Assembly: GCA_031272885.1 (NCBI GenBank)
Contig: JAISSX010000039.1
Span: forward strand, 1-64,000
Reading direction: 5' to 3'
Source: Bifidobacteriaceae bacterium
Lineage (GTDB): Bacteria; Actinomycetota; Actinomycetes; Actinomycetales; WQXJ01
Length of the DNA stretch: 64,000 nt
Of this stretch, positions 51,810 through 59,824 are shown one piece after another. A model generated the notes under the pieces. The model ran no database searches and was not told where the DNA came from. It was given only the letters and a program-made list of their open reading frames with translations. Each line of letters starts with the position of its first letter. Position 1 is the stretch's first letter. The translations under genes were made by a program, and so were the position numbers.

Positions 51810-52772
51810 CTACTGCGGCACCGACCCGGCCGCGATCGAAGTCTCCACCAGTTTCCGGTACAAGTCCGGCAGCGCGTAGCCGGCCGCCAGGGCGGCCTGC
51901 GGCAGCAGCGACGTCTCCTGCATGCCCGGCGCCACGTTGACCTCCAGGAACCAAGGCACCCCCGCGGCATCGACCATCATGTCGGTGCGGGAAATCCGGG
52001 TCAGCCCCAACACCTGGTGGGCGGTCACCGCCATGGCCGCCGCGGCCGCCGCCACCTCGGGGCTGACCCGGGCCGGCGCAAAGAACTCGGTGCGGCCCGG
52101 GTTGTAGCGGGCGTCGTAGTCATAGGGGCCGTCGGTGGTGACAATTTCGACCGCCGGCAGCGCCACCGGGCCGTCACCCAGGTCGATCACCGACACGGCC
52201 AACTCGGTCCCCCGCACCGCTCGCTCGATCAAAGCCACCTCGGCGTAGGCGAAACAGTCCATCATCGCCTGAGGCAAGCCGGCGGCATCGGACACCACCG
52301 TCATGCCCAAAGCCGAGCCGCCGTGCAGAGGCTTGACCACCAGCGGCATACCCATCGACTGGTCGATCTCCGCCAACAAGGCGGCCGGCCCCAACTCACG
52401 GAACAGCGACTGCGGGAACGTCACATAGTCCGGCGTGGCCAAACCGGCCCGCCGCACAATCGACTTGGCGATGGCCTTGTTCCAGGCCGTCCGGGCCGCC
52501 CGCGCGTCCGAACCCAGGTAGGGGATCTTCTTCAGCGCCAGTACATCGCGCACCGAGCCGTCCTCACCCTGGGCGCCGTGCAGCAGCGGCCACACCAGAT
52601 CCACCGGGGTCGACTCCAAAGCCGGCAGCAGGTGCAGGTCAAGATCCGACTCCAACACCTGGCAGCCAGCCTGCCGCAGGGCATCGGCCACGCGCCGGCC
52701 GGACCGCAGCGACACGTCACGCTCGTGGGACAAACCCCCTGCCAGGATCAGGACTGTCGGATTGGCGCTCAT
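51810..52772 (-). CDS. ddl: D-alanine--D-alanine ligase
   Basis: ATP-grasp ligase of 320 residues making D-Ala-D-Ala for peptidoglycan. Motifs: VLILAGGLSHERDVSLRSG, LLHGAQGEDGSVRDVLALKKIPYLGS, VVKPLHGGSALGMTVV, and the C-terminal WFLEVNVAPGMQETSLLPQAA with metal-binding Glu and Asn. Slightly short (350 is typical) but complete. The Tyr-Leu-Gly-Ser substrate loop fits a D-Ala rather than D-lactate ligase. Follows the aminotransferase gene on the same strand with 30 bases between. Confidence 0.92.
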   Translation of the reverse strand: MSANPTVLILAGGLSHERDVSLRSGRRVADALRQAGCQVLESDLDLHLLPALESTPVDLVWPLLHGAQGEDGSVRDVLALKKIPYLGSDARAARTAWNKAIAKSIVRRAGLATPDYVTFPQSLFRELGPAALLAEIDQSMGMPLVVKPLHGGSALGMTVVSDAAGLPQAMMDCFAYAEVALIERAVRGTELAVSVIDLGDGPVALPAVEIVTTDGPYDYDARYNPGRTEFFAPARVSPEVAAAAAAMAVTAHQVLGLTRISRTDMMVDAAGVPWFLEVNVAPGMQETSLLPQAALAAGYALPDLYRKLVETSIAAGSVPQ

Positions 52773-52802
52773 GGGGTCACCTATTCTCTCGAGACGGCTG
52801 TG

Positions 52803-54104
52803 TCAAACGATATCGGGGGCCGGGAAGTGGACGTCACGGCCCGGTCCGGTGGCGTGGGGGCCGAACATGGCCACCAGGTCGATTTCCTTGTCCAGCACGC
52901 CCGCCAGCCGGCGTACCCCTTCCCGGATCCGTTCCGGGGTGGGGTAGCAGAACGACAGGCGCATGTGCCGGGAGCCCTGCCCGTCGGCGTAGAACGCCGT
53001 CCCCGAAACGTAGGCCACCAGGGCAGTGGTGGCGCGGGGCAGCATGGCGTTGGTGTTGATGCCCTCGGGTACCGTCACCCAGGTGTAGAAGCCGCCCTTC
53101 GGCACGGTCCAGCGGCATTGCGGCAGGTATTCCTCCAACGACTCCAGCATGGCCTCGCAGCGGATCCGGTAGACGTCGCGGTAATCGGCAATCTGGCCCC
53201 GCCAGTCGCAGGTTTCCAGGTAGGCGGCAATCGACAGTTGGGAGGCGTGGGACGGGCACAGGATCGAAGCCTCCGAGGCCAGGACCAGCTTCTCCCTGAC
53301 GGCGTGGGGCGCCACCGCCCAGCCGGTGCGGTAGCCCGGCGCCAGGGTCTTGGAGAAAGAGCCCAGGTAGACCACGCCCTCCTCGTCCATGGATCGCATG
53401 GCCGGGGTGATCGAGCCGTCGAAGGCCAACATGCCGTACGGGTTGTCCTCTACCACCAGAATCTTCTCCCGGTGGCAGATGTCCAGCACCTCGGCCCGCC
53501 GGTCCACCGGCATGGTGACACCGGCCGGGTTATGGAAGGTGGGGATGGTGTAGAGGAACTTGATGCGACGGCCCTCGGCCTTGAGCCGGCTGATGGCGTC
53601 CTGCAACGCCTGCGGCACCAGCCCGTCATCGTCCATCGGGACGTGCTCCACCCAGGCCTCATAGGACTTGAACACCGACAACGCCCCCACATAGGAAGGC
53701 GATTCGGCCAGAATCACGTCACCCGGGTCGATGAAGATGCGGGTCACCAGGTCAAGGGCCTGCTGGGAGCCGGTGGTGACCACCACGTCATCGGGGTGGG
53801 CCTGGATGGCCTCCTCCGCCATCACCTCGGTGATGTGGCCGCGCAACACCGGGTGGCCCTGGCCGTTGCCGTACTGCAACGCCACGGCGCCTTCGGTGGC
53901 GATCAGATCGGCCGTCACCTTGGCGATGATCTCCATCGGCAGGGCGTCCAGGAAGGGCATGCCGCCGGCCAGCGAGACAACTTCGGGCCGGGAGGCGACG
54001 GCGAACAGGGCGCGGGTTTCGGATGACTTCAGTCCGTGGGTCCGGGCGGCATAGGCGCCGAACCAACGGTCCAGACGCGTGCCGGGGGCGGACTTGCCGG
54101 ACAT
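52803..54104 (-). CDS. PLP-dependent aminotransferase, class I/II (LysN/MocR-domain type)
   Basis: 433 residues, fold type I. Motifs: VVSLAGGMPFLD, LQYGNGQGHPVLR, VVTTGSQQALDLV, TIPTFHNPAGVTMP, VVEDNPYGML with the PLP-binding Asp, GSFSKTLAPGYRTGW with the Schiff-base Lys, and RHMRLSFCYPTPERI with the carboxylate Arg. No wHTH domain, so it is an enzyme and not a MocR regulator. Resembles 2-aminoadipate/branched-chain type enzymes. GAAGGA precedes the start. Lies between trxA and ddl, with a spacing that allows co-transcription. Confidence 0.9.
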   Translation of the reverse strand: MSGKSAPGTRLDRWFGAYAARTHGLKSSETRALFAVASRPEVVSLAGGMPFLDALPMEIIAKVTADLIATEGAVALQYGNGQGHPVLRGHITEVMAEEAIQAHPDDVVVTTGSQQALDLVTRIFIDPGDVILAESPSYVGALSVFKSYEAWVEHVPMDDDGLVPQALQDAISRLKAEGRRIKFLYTIPTFHNPAGVTMPVDRRAEVLDICHREKILVVEDNPYGMLAFDGSITPAMRSMDEEGVVYLGSFSKTLAPGYRTGWAVAPHAVREKLVLASEASILCPSHASQLSIAAYLETCDWRGQIADYRDVYRIRCEAMLESLEEYLPQCRWTVPKGGFYTWVTVPEGINTNAMLPRATTALVAYVSGTAFYADGQGSRHMRLSFCYPTPERIREGVRRLAGVLDKEIDLVAMFGPHATGPGRDVHFPAPDIV

Positions 54105-54123
54105 AGTGGTTTCCTTCAGGGCC

Positions 54124-54450
54124 TCAGCCCAGGTAATCGGCCAGCTCGGCCAACAGCAGCGGCTTTGGCTTGGCGCCCACGATCGACTTGACCAGTTGGC
54201 CGCCCTGATACACGTTCAGGGTGGGAATGGAGACAATGCCGTACTGCTGGGCGGTCACCGGGTTCTCATCCGTGTTCATCGCCATGAACTTCATCTTGTC
54301 GGCGTTTTCGCTGGCCACAGCCTCGACGATGGGCGTGAGCTGGCGGCACGGGCCACACCAGGGGGCCCAGAAATCCACCAGCACCGGCTTGGCGGCGCCC
54401 AGGACTTCGGCGGCGAAGGTTTGGTCGGTGACGGCAGGCAGTGCGCTCAT
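54124..54450 (-). CDS. trxA: thioredoxin
   Basis: Cytosolic thiol reductant of 108 residues. VLVDFWAPWCGPCRQLTPIV carries the active site WCGPC at 31-35, and the cis-Pro appears in VSIPTLNVYQGGQ. AAGGAG precedes ATG 54450. Same strand as trxB, 86 bases downstream of it, so the reductase and its substrate are likely co-expressed. Confidence 0.96.
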   Translation of the reverse strand: MSALPAVTDQTFAAEVLGAAKPVLVDFWAPWCGPCRQLTPIVEAVASENADKMKFMAMNTDENPVTAQQYGIVSIPTLNVYQGGQLVKSIVGAKPKPLLLAELADYLG

Positions 54451-54536
54451 GGGTTCTCCTTGGTTTCTTGGCTTGTTCTATAGGTCAGCAATGGTGACAC
54501 ACCGGCGAGCCTTGGGGCAGGCAGGCGCGCGCACGT

Positions 54537-55517
54537 TCATACGGTGGCAACAGCCAGGGCGGCCTCGGCCTCCAGTTCGGTCAGGTAGTTGTGGGCGTCG
54601 ATGGCGGCCCTGGCACCCGAACCGGCGGCCGTGATGGCCTGGCGGTAGGTGTGGTCAACCACGTCGCCGCAGGCGAACACGCCCGGCAGCGAGGTGGCGG
54701 TGAAGTAGTTGGACCCGGCCCTCGGCGCCGGCGGGCCGTGCACCACGATGTAGCCTGCCGGGTCCAGTTCCAACTGGTCCTTGAACAACTCGGAACGCGG
54801 CGTGTGGCCGATGGCCACGAACACGGCATCGGTGGCCTGCTGCCTGGTCTCACCGGTGCGGGTATCGGTCAAGGTGACGCCGGTGACAGCCGTGTCGCCG
54901 TGGATGTCGCTGATCACCGAGTGCCAGGCGAACTCGATTCCGGGGTGGCCCAAGGCGCGTTCCGCCATGATGCGGGAAGCCCGCAGCTCACCGCGCCGGT
55001 GCACCACGGTCACCTTGGACGCGAACTTGGTCAGGAAGACGGCCTCCTCCATGGCGCTGTCGCCGCCGCCCACCACCATGATCTGTTTGCCGCGGAAGAA
55101 GAAGCCGTCGCAGGTGGCGCAGTAGCTGACGCCGCGCCCGCCCAGGCGCTTCTCCGCCTCCAGGTCAAGGCCCTTGGCGGCCGAACCGGTGGCGATGATC
55201 ACGACCGGGGCCACGAACTCTTGGCCCAGGCCGGTCAGGACGCGCTTGGCCGGGCCGGCCAACTCGACCTGGGTGGCGTCATCGAACTCAACCTGGGCGC
55301 CGAACTTGGTGGCCTGGGCCGCCATCCGTTCCATCAGTTCCGGCCCCAAGATGCCGTCCGGGAAGCCCGGGAAGTTCTCCACCTCGGTGGTGTTGATCAG
55401 GGCGCCGCCGGCCGTCACGGAACCCGCGATGACCACCGGTTCATAGCCGGCGCGGGCAGCGTAAATGGCCGCAGTATAGCCAGCCGGGCCGGACCCGATA
55501 ATGATGACCTTGGCCAC
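54537..55517 (-). CDS. trxB: thioredoxin reductase
   Basis: NADPH- and FAD-dependent reductase of 326 residues. FAD motif VIIIGSGPAGYTAAIYAARAG, ENFPGFPDGILGPEL, redox-active CATCDG (about 134-139), NADPH motif VVGGGDSAMEEAVFLT, AIGHTPRS, and C-terminal GVFACGDVVDHTYRQAITAAGSG. Complete. Stop and start leave nine bases to the upstream pseudokinase gene. Confidence 0.96.
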   Translation of the reverse strand: MAKVIIIGSGPAGYTAAIYAARAGYEPVVIAGSVTAGGALINTTEVENFPGFPDGILGPELMERMAAQATKFGAQVEFDDATQVELAGPAKRVLTGLGQEFVAPVVIIATGSAAKGLDLEAEKRLGGRGVSYCATCDGFFFRGKQIMVVGGGDSAMEEAVFLTKFASKVTVVHRRGELRASRIMAERALGHPGIEFAWHSVISDIHGDTAVTGVTLTDTRTGETRQQATDAVFVAIGHTPRSELFKDQLELDPAGYIVVHGPPAPRAGSNYFTATSLPGVFACGDVVDHTYRQAITAAGSGARAAIDAHNYLTELEAEAALAVATV

Positions 55518-55526
55518 CGGTACTCC

Positions 55527-58157
55527 TTAGATAAACCAAAATGGGGCAAGGTTGGCAGCATAAGTCTGGTCGACGGCCGGCGCAAGCCCCTGCCCGCCCA
55601 GTTTGATCACGCCGGTGGCGTTCAAGATGGCAATGCCGATGGCCACCACCACAATGAACGTGATGGCGAAAACCAGCACGGAACGCCACTTGCGGGGCGG
55701 GGTTTCGACCTTGAAGTCCGGGCCGTCTAAGACGTCGTCGAACGGTTGCTGCGTGGTGTCAAAGATGTCCTTCTCGGTGCCCTCGGCGGCTTCGGTGTCT
55801 GCGCCTTCGGCCGGCGGTTCGGCCGCGGTGGTTTCGGCGGCATCCTTCACTTCGGCCGCTGCTTTCGCCTCTTCGGTGCCCGATGTCGTCTCGCCGGCCG
55901 CGCTGTCCTTGGCCGCTTCGGACGTGGCCGCCTTGGCCGCTTCGGCCTTGGCTTCTGCCGTCCCAGCCGCCACGGTGGCCGCGGCCGCAGGCGTCGCCAC
56001 AGTGCCCGATGACGCCTTGGTCCCTTCGGGTGAGGCCGCCTTGGGCGCTTCGGCCTTGGCGGCCGGTTCCTCGGCCGCGACGCTGGCCCAAGGGGTCGTG
56101 TCCGCCGCCTCCTCGACCACTGGAACGGGCTCAGGGGCCGGCTCCTCCGGCTGGGCCGGGGCCGCCACCTCTTCCGGCTCAGTTAGCGGCACGGGGGCGA
56201 TCACATGGGTGGCATCGGCCTCGAACGGTTCCGGCTCGGGTTCGGCGGCCGGTTCGGCCGCCGGCGTCGGCTCGGGCGCGGACGCTGGTTCGGGCGTGGG
56301 CTCGGGCTGGGCCTGAACCGGCGGTGCCACCTCGGGCTCGGCCGGAACCTGAGGTGCCACCTCGGCCTCAACCGGTGCCACAACCGCCTGGGTTGCACCT
56401 TTGAGTTCGGCCACCACCGCCGCAAGGTCCGGCTCTGGGGCCACCACGGCGGCTTCCGCCTGGCCCACCCCGTAGGGTGCCTGTGGCACCTCAATGTCGC
56501 CCAGCAGATCGACCGGCGGCGCCGGCTCGGCGGCCACCGCCTCGACGAACTCGGCCGCGACGGCCGGTTCGAACACTTCCGTCTGGTCCATCAGTGTCGG
56601 CTTGGCCGGCTCGGGCACCGGCGCCACTTCCGGTTCGGGTTCGCTCAGCGCCGCATCAAGATCGGCCAGCAGACGCTGGCGCACGTCGTCGGTCAATGAC
56701 CGGCTGCGCCGGCCGGCCGGCTCAGGCACCGGCACCACCGGCGCGGCCGGGGCCTCGGTCTCCAGCGGCCCCAACAGGGCCTCAATCGCGGCCAGTTTCT
56801 CTTGGATCTCGGCTTGGGCGGCCAGGGCCGCCACCACTTCGTCGGTGGGACCGGCGTTGGGCGACCGGGTTGGGTCGAGCGCCGGCGCCGGTTCGGGCAA
56901 CTCGGTCGCAGCGGCCGGCGCGGCCGCGGCCCCGAACGGCAACTCATCGGTCGAGCCGAGATCGGCCGCCGGCCCGCCCACAATCGGTCCGGTATCCAGC
57001 GCCGCCAACGGCACCTCGGCCGTGGCCGGCGCATCGACTGGGGCCGCCAGCGTGGGCTGATGCGGCCGGCCTACGCCCACGTCGCCGGTGCCGAAGAACT
57101 CCTCGGCCAGGTCCGGCAGCACCTCCGGCTCGGCCTCGGCCGCCACGTCTTCCCAGGCCACAGGGGCCACGGCCGGCAGCGCCGGCTCGGGCGCCGTCGC
57201 CGGCGCGGCCGGTTCCAACTGGGCCGTGGTCTCGGCCGCCGTGGCTCCCTGGGGCGGCAACACGGCATCGAGCCGGGCCTTCAACTCCTGCAACACCTGT
57301 GATTCGGCCACCCGGTTGGGGGCGTCCAGGGTGGTGTCGGTTTCGCTCAGTTCGGCCGGGCCGGGCCGCGGCGTGGCCAGGCGGGCGGCCAGCACGCTGA
57401 TGGGCGGCCACACGCCCAGGTCTTGAATCACCTGGCCGGGTGTGGCCGGGCCGATGCCCTTGGAGGATAGCGTCACCGAGCAGAGCGTGTTCAGGTCACC
57501 CGGCACGCCCGAGACCAATTCGATCGGTGCCACCGGGTTGCCGTCCCAGACTGGCGGACCGGCCATCTGGCTGGGGGTCTCACCCGGCCAGCGGGCCGTC
57601 AAGGCCGCATAGAGCACGGCTACCAGGGCATGGGCGTCACGCCGGCCGGCATCGATCGGATCGGAGGTAGCCTGCCCGCGCTGGGCCGCTTCCCAGGCCA
57701 TGCCGGCTACCTTGACGCCAGTGCCTTCGGGCAGGTAGACCGACTCGGGCGTTAGCCCCTGGTGGTGCACGTCACGCTCCGACGCCACGGCCAGGGCGCT
57801 GGCCACCTCTCCAGCGATGGCCCGGGCCTGCGCCGCCGGCAACGGGCCTACGTCACCCAACGTGGCGCCATCGAGCGGTTCGGTCAAGACGAAATTCACC
57901 CCGGCGTAGCGGCCGGCGTCGATGATGCGGGCCAGACGGGGATCGTCGATCAGCGCGGCCCGTCGGGCGGCGTCGATCGCGTCATCCGTGTTACCACCCC
58001 ACAGCACATACAGGTCTGCCTGGCGGGCCAGGATCTTGTCCGAGACCCGGAACCGTGCGCAGTCCGGCACCTGGGTGGCAAGCTCGGCATCGAGGCGGTA
58101 GCGCCCCATGAGCTGATCCCCAAGGGCAAGCTGGGGGCGCGGCGTGGTCGATCCCAT
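55527..58157 (-). CDS. MurJ-associated pseudokinase with long acidic linker and C-terminal membrane helix
   Basis: 876 residues. Residues about 10-270 form a protein-kinase-like fold lacking catalysis: the HRD motif is replaced by VHHQGLTPESVYL and DFG by VAGMAWE. A ~550-residue acidic Ala/Pro/Glu/Val-rich region follows, then a single membrane helix near the C-terminus (VLVFAITFIVVVAIGIAIL). In Mycobacterium tuberculosis the corresponding pseudokinase is fused to MviN/MurJ; here it is a separate gene next to murJ. ATG 58157 is chosen; TTG 58187 and 58190 are alternatives. A TAGGAT box lies at 58198-58203. Confidence 0.85.
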   Translation of the reverse strand: MGSTTPRPQLALGDQLMGRYRLDAELATQVPDCARFRVSDKILARQADLYVLWGGNTDDAIDAARRAALIDDPRLARIIDAGRYAGVNFVLTEPLDGATLGDVGPLPAAQARAIAGEVASALAVASERDVHHQGLTPESVYLPEGTGVKVAGMAWEAAQRGQATSDPIDAGRRDAHALVAVLYAALTARWPGETPSQMAGPPVWDGNPVAPIELVSGVPGDLNTLCSVTLSSKGIGPATPGQVIQDLGVWPPISVLAARLATPRPGPAELSETDTTLDAPNRVAESQVLQELKARLDAVLPPQGATAAETTAQLEPAAPATAPEPALPAVAPVAWEDVAAEAEPEVLPDLAEEFFGTGDVGVGRPHQPTLAAPVDAPATAEVPLAALDTGPIVGGPAADLGSTDELPFGAAAAPAAATELPEPAPALDPTRSPNAGPTDEVVAALAAQAEIQEKLAAIEALLGPLETEAPAAPVVPVPEPAGRRSRSLTDDVRQRLLADLDAALSEPEPEVAPVPEPAKPTLMDQTEVFEPAVAAEFVEAVAAEPAPPVDLLGDIEVPQAPYGVGQAEAAVVAPEPDLAAVVAELKGATQAVVAPVEAEVAPQVPAEPEVAPPVQAQPEPTPEPASAPEPTPAAEPAAEPEPEPFEADATHVIAPVPLTEPEEVAAPAQPEEPAPEPVPVVEEAADTTPWASVAAEEPAAKAEAPKAASPEGTKASSGTVATPAAAATVAAGTAEAKAEAAKAATSEAAKDSAAGETTSGTEEAKAAAEVKDAAETTAAEPPAEGADTEAAEGTEKDIFDTTQQPFDDVLDGPDFKVETPPRKWRSVLVFAITFIVVVAIGIAILNATGVIKLGGQGLAPAVDQTYAANLAPFWFI

Positions 58158-58197
58158 GGGCTGAAGACCTTCGGATTCCGGCAACAACGGTCTTGTT

Positions 58198-58203
58198 CAT
58201 CCT
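58198..58203 (-). promoter_or_regulatory. -10 box TAGGAT before the pseudokinase gene
   Basis: Minus-strand TAGGAT between murJ and the pseudokinase gene. It would place the transcription start a few bases before TTG 58190/58187, or give a leader of about 33 nt to ATG 58157. Confidence 0.45.
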
Positions 58204-58222
58204 AGTGGCTTTGGACCCTGGA

Positions 58223-59824
58223 TTACCGGCGGCGCAACCGAGCCAGCATCGGCCCGGCGAAATCGGCCAGTTCCCGGCCGCCCAGCACCCGCAACACCGC
58301 GGCGTAGATCACCGCCATGCCCAGACCCACCACCACCAGCGCCAGCAGCGACCCAGCCACCGTGCCATATGGCAGCGCCCGCAGCCCGAAATAGCCGGCC
58401 ACCCCGCACACCCCGGCCGCCACCAGGCCGCGCAGGTGCATCAGGGCCAGTTGCGGGCCGTCCACGCCGCGCAACCGGTCCCGCACCGTGTTGAGGCGCA
58501 GCACGGCCCCGGCCAGGAAGGACAGCGACTGTCCCAGCCCAATGCCGATCACCCACCAGGCCGGCGGCAGCCATTTGACCGAGGCCAGCGAGAAAACCAC
58601 CCACAACCCGGACATGGGTACCTGCAGCCAGAACAGCGTGCGGCCGTCCTCGAAGGCAAAGAAAACCCGCTTGATCAGCAGCGTTATACCCAGCGGCACG
58701 AGGCCCAAGCTGAGCGCCACCAGCACGCCGGCGATGGCGTGGACATCGGCCCACGGCACCCCCAGGAACAGAACCCGCACCAGCGGCACGGCCAGCACCA
58801 CCAGGGCGGCGGTGAAGAAGAACGAGAAGGCGCTGGTGGTGCGGATGCCGTAGGACAGATCGCGCCGCACCGCACCGTAGTCCCAGCGTTGCACCGCCTC
58901 GCTCATGTCGGTGAACAGGGCCGTGGTGAGGGACACCGTGATCAGGGAGTGGGGAATGATGTAGGTCGCCAGGGCGTAGGTGAAGGCCGCGTTCGAGGCC
59001 ACCACCTGGCCCGGCCCGGCCGCCTCCGCCGCCCCCGAGGCCAGCTTGACCGCCACCCACATGGCGCCCTGGGATACCACCAGCGCGGCCCCCGTCCAAC
59101 CGGCCAGGCGGGCGGCCGTGCCCAGGCCGTAGCCGCGGAAACCCCAGCGCCACCGTGGCATCAGGCCCAGGCGGTGCAACGGGACCAACAGCATCAGGGT
59201 CTGGCAGACAATGCCCAGGGTGGCGGTGCCGGCCAGCAACGTGATCTGCGGGGTATGCCACGATTCCAGCGGATGGTCGCCCCGGCCGTACAGCACGATG
59301 AACACCGCGAAGCCGGCAATCGAGATCACATTGTTGGCCACCGGCGCCCACATGAAGGGCGCGAACGAGCGCCGGGCATTCAACACCTGGCCCCACAGGG
59401 AGTACAGGCCGTAGAAGAAGACCTGCGGAATACACCAGTAGGCGAACAGGGTGGCCAGCGCCAACTGCTCCTGGCTCCAGTCCTTGGTGAAGGCCCACAC
59501 CAGGCCGCCGGCCGCCAGCGTCAGCGCCACGGTCAGCCCGGCCAGCGCCACGGTGCCCAGCGTCAGCAGCCGGTGCACATAGTCCTCGCCGCGCCCGGCG
59601 CCGAAGGCCTTGACGATCTGCGGCACCAGGATGGCGTTCAGCACGCCCTCCGCCAGGATGGCGTAGATGAAGTTGGGCAGATTGTTGGCCACGTCGAAGG
59701 CGTTGGCGGCCACCGTGGTGGCGCCGATGGCGGCCGAAAGGGTAGCGGCCCGCACCAGGCCGGTCAGCCGGGAGACCATGGTGCCGCCCGCCATCGCCAT
59801 GGTGGACCGGGTAACGGAACTCAC
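58223..59824 (-). CDS. murJ: lipid II flippase MurJ
   Basis: Polytopic membrane protein of 533 residues with about 14 helices, which moves lipid II across the membrane for peptidoglycan synthesis. MATE/MOP-type signatures: GGTMVSRLTGLVRAATLSAAIG, DVANNLPNFIYAILAEGVLNAILVP, FAYWCIPQVFFYGLYSLWGQVLNAR, PHSLITVSLTTALFTDMSEA. GTG 59824 overlaps the DUF6049 gene stop as GTGA, so both are in the NUDIX-DUF6049-murJ operon. There is no fused kinase domain, unlike mycobacterial MviN. Confidence 0.94.
   Translation of the reverse strand: MSSVTRSTMAMAGGTMVSRLTGLVRAATLSAAIGATTVAANAFDVANNLPNFIYAILAEGVLNAILVPQIVKAFGAGRGEDYVHRLLTLGTVALAGLTVALTLAAGGLVWAFTKDWSQEQLALATLFAYWCIPQVFFYGLYSLWGQVLNARRSFAPFMWAPVANNVISIAGFAVFIVLYGRGDHPLESWHTPQITLLAGTATLGIVCQTLMLLVPLHRLGLMPRWRWGFRGYGLGTAARLAGWTGAALVVSQGAMWVAVKLASGAAEAAGPGQVVASNAAFTYALATYIIPHSLITVSLTTALFTDMSEAVQRWDYGAVRRDLSYGIRTTSAFSFFFTAALVVLAVPLVRVLFLGVPWADVHAIAGVLVALSLGLVPLGITLLIKRVFFAFEDGRTLFWLQVPMSGLWVVFSLASVKWLPPAWWVIGIGLGQSLSFLAGAVLRLNTVRDRLRGVDGPQLALMHLRGLVAAGVCGVAGYFGLRALPYGTVAGSLLALVVVGLGMAVIYAAVLRVLGGRELADFAGPMLARLRRR

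Noticed and set aside
52017-54026. 669-residue plus-strand frame
   Set aside because: It is antisense to ddl and the PLP aminotransferase, both with intact catalytic motifs, and is rich in His, Gly, Arg and Gln as expected of a shadow.
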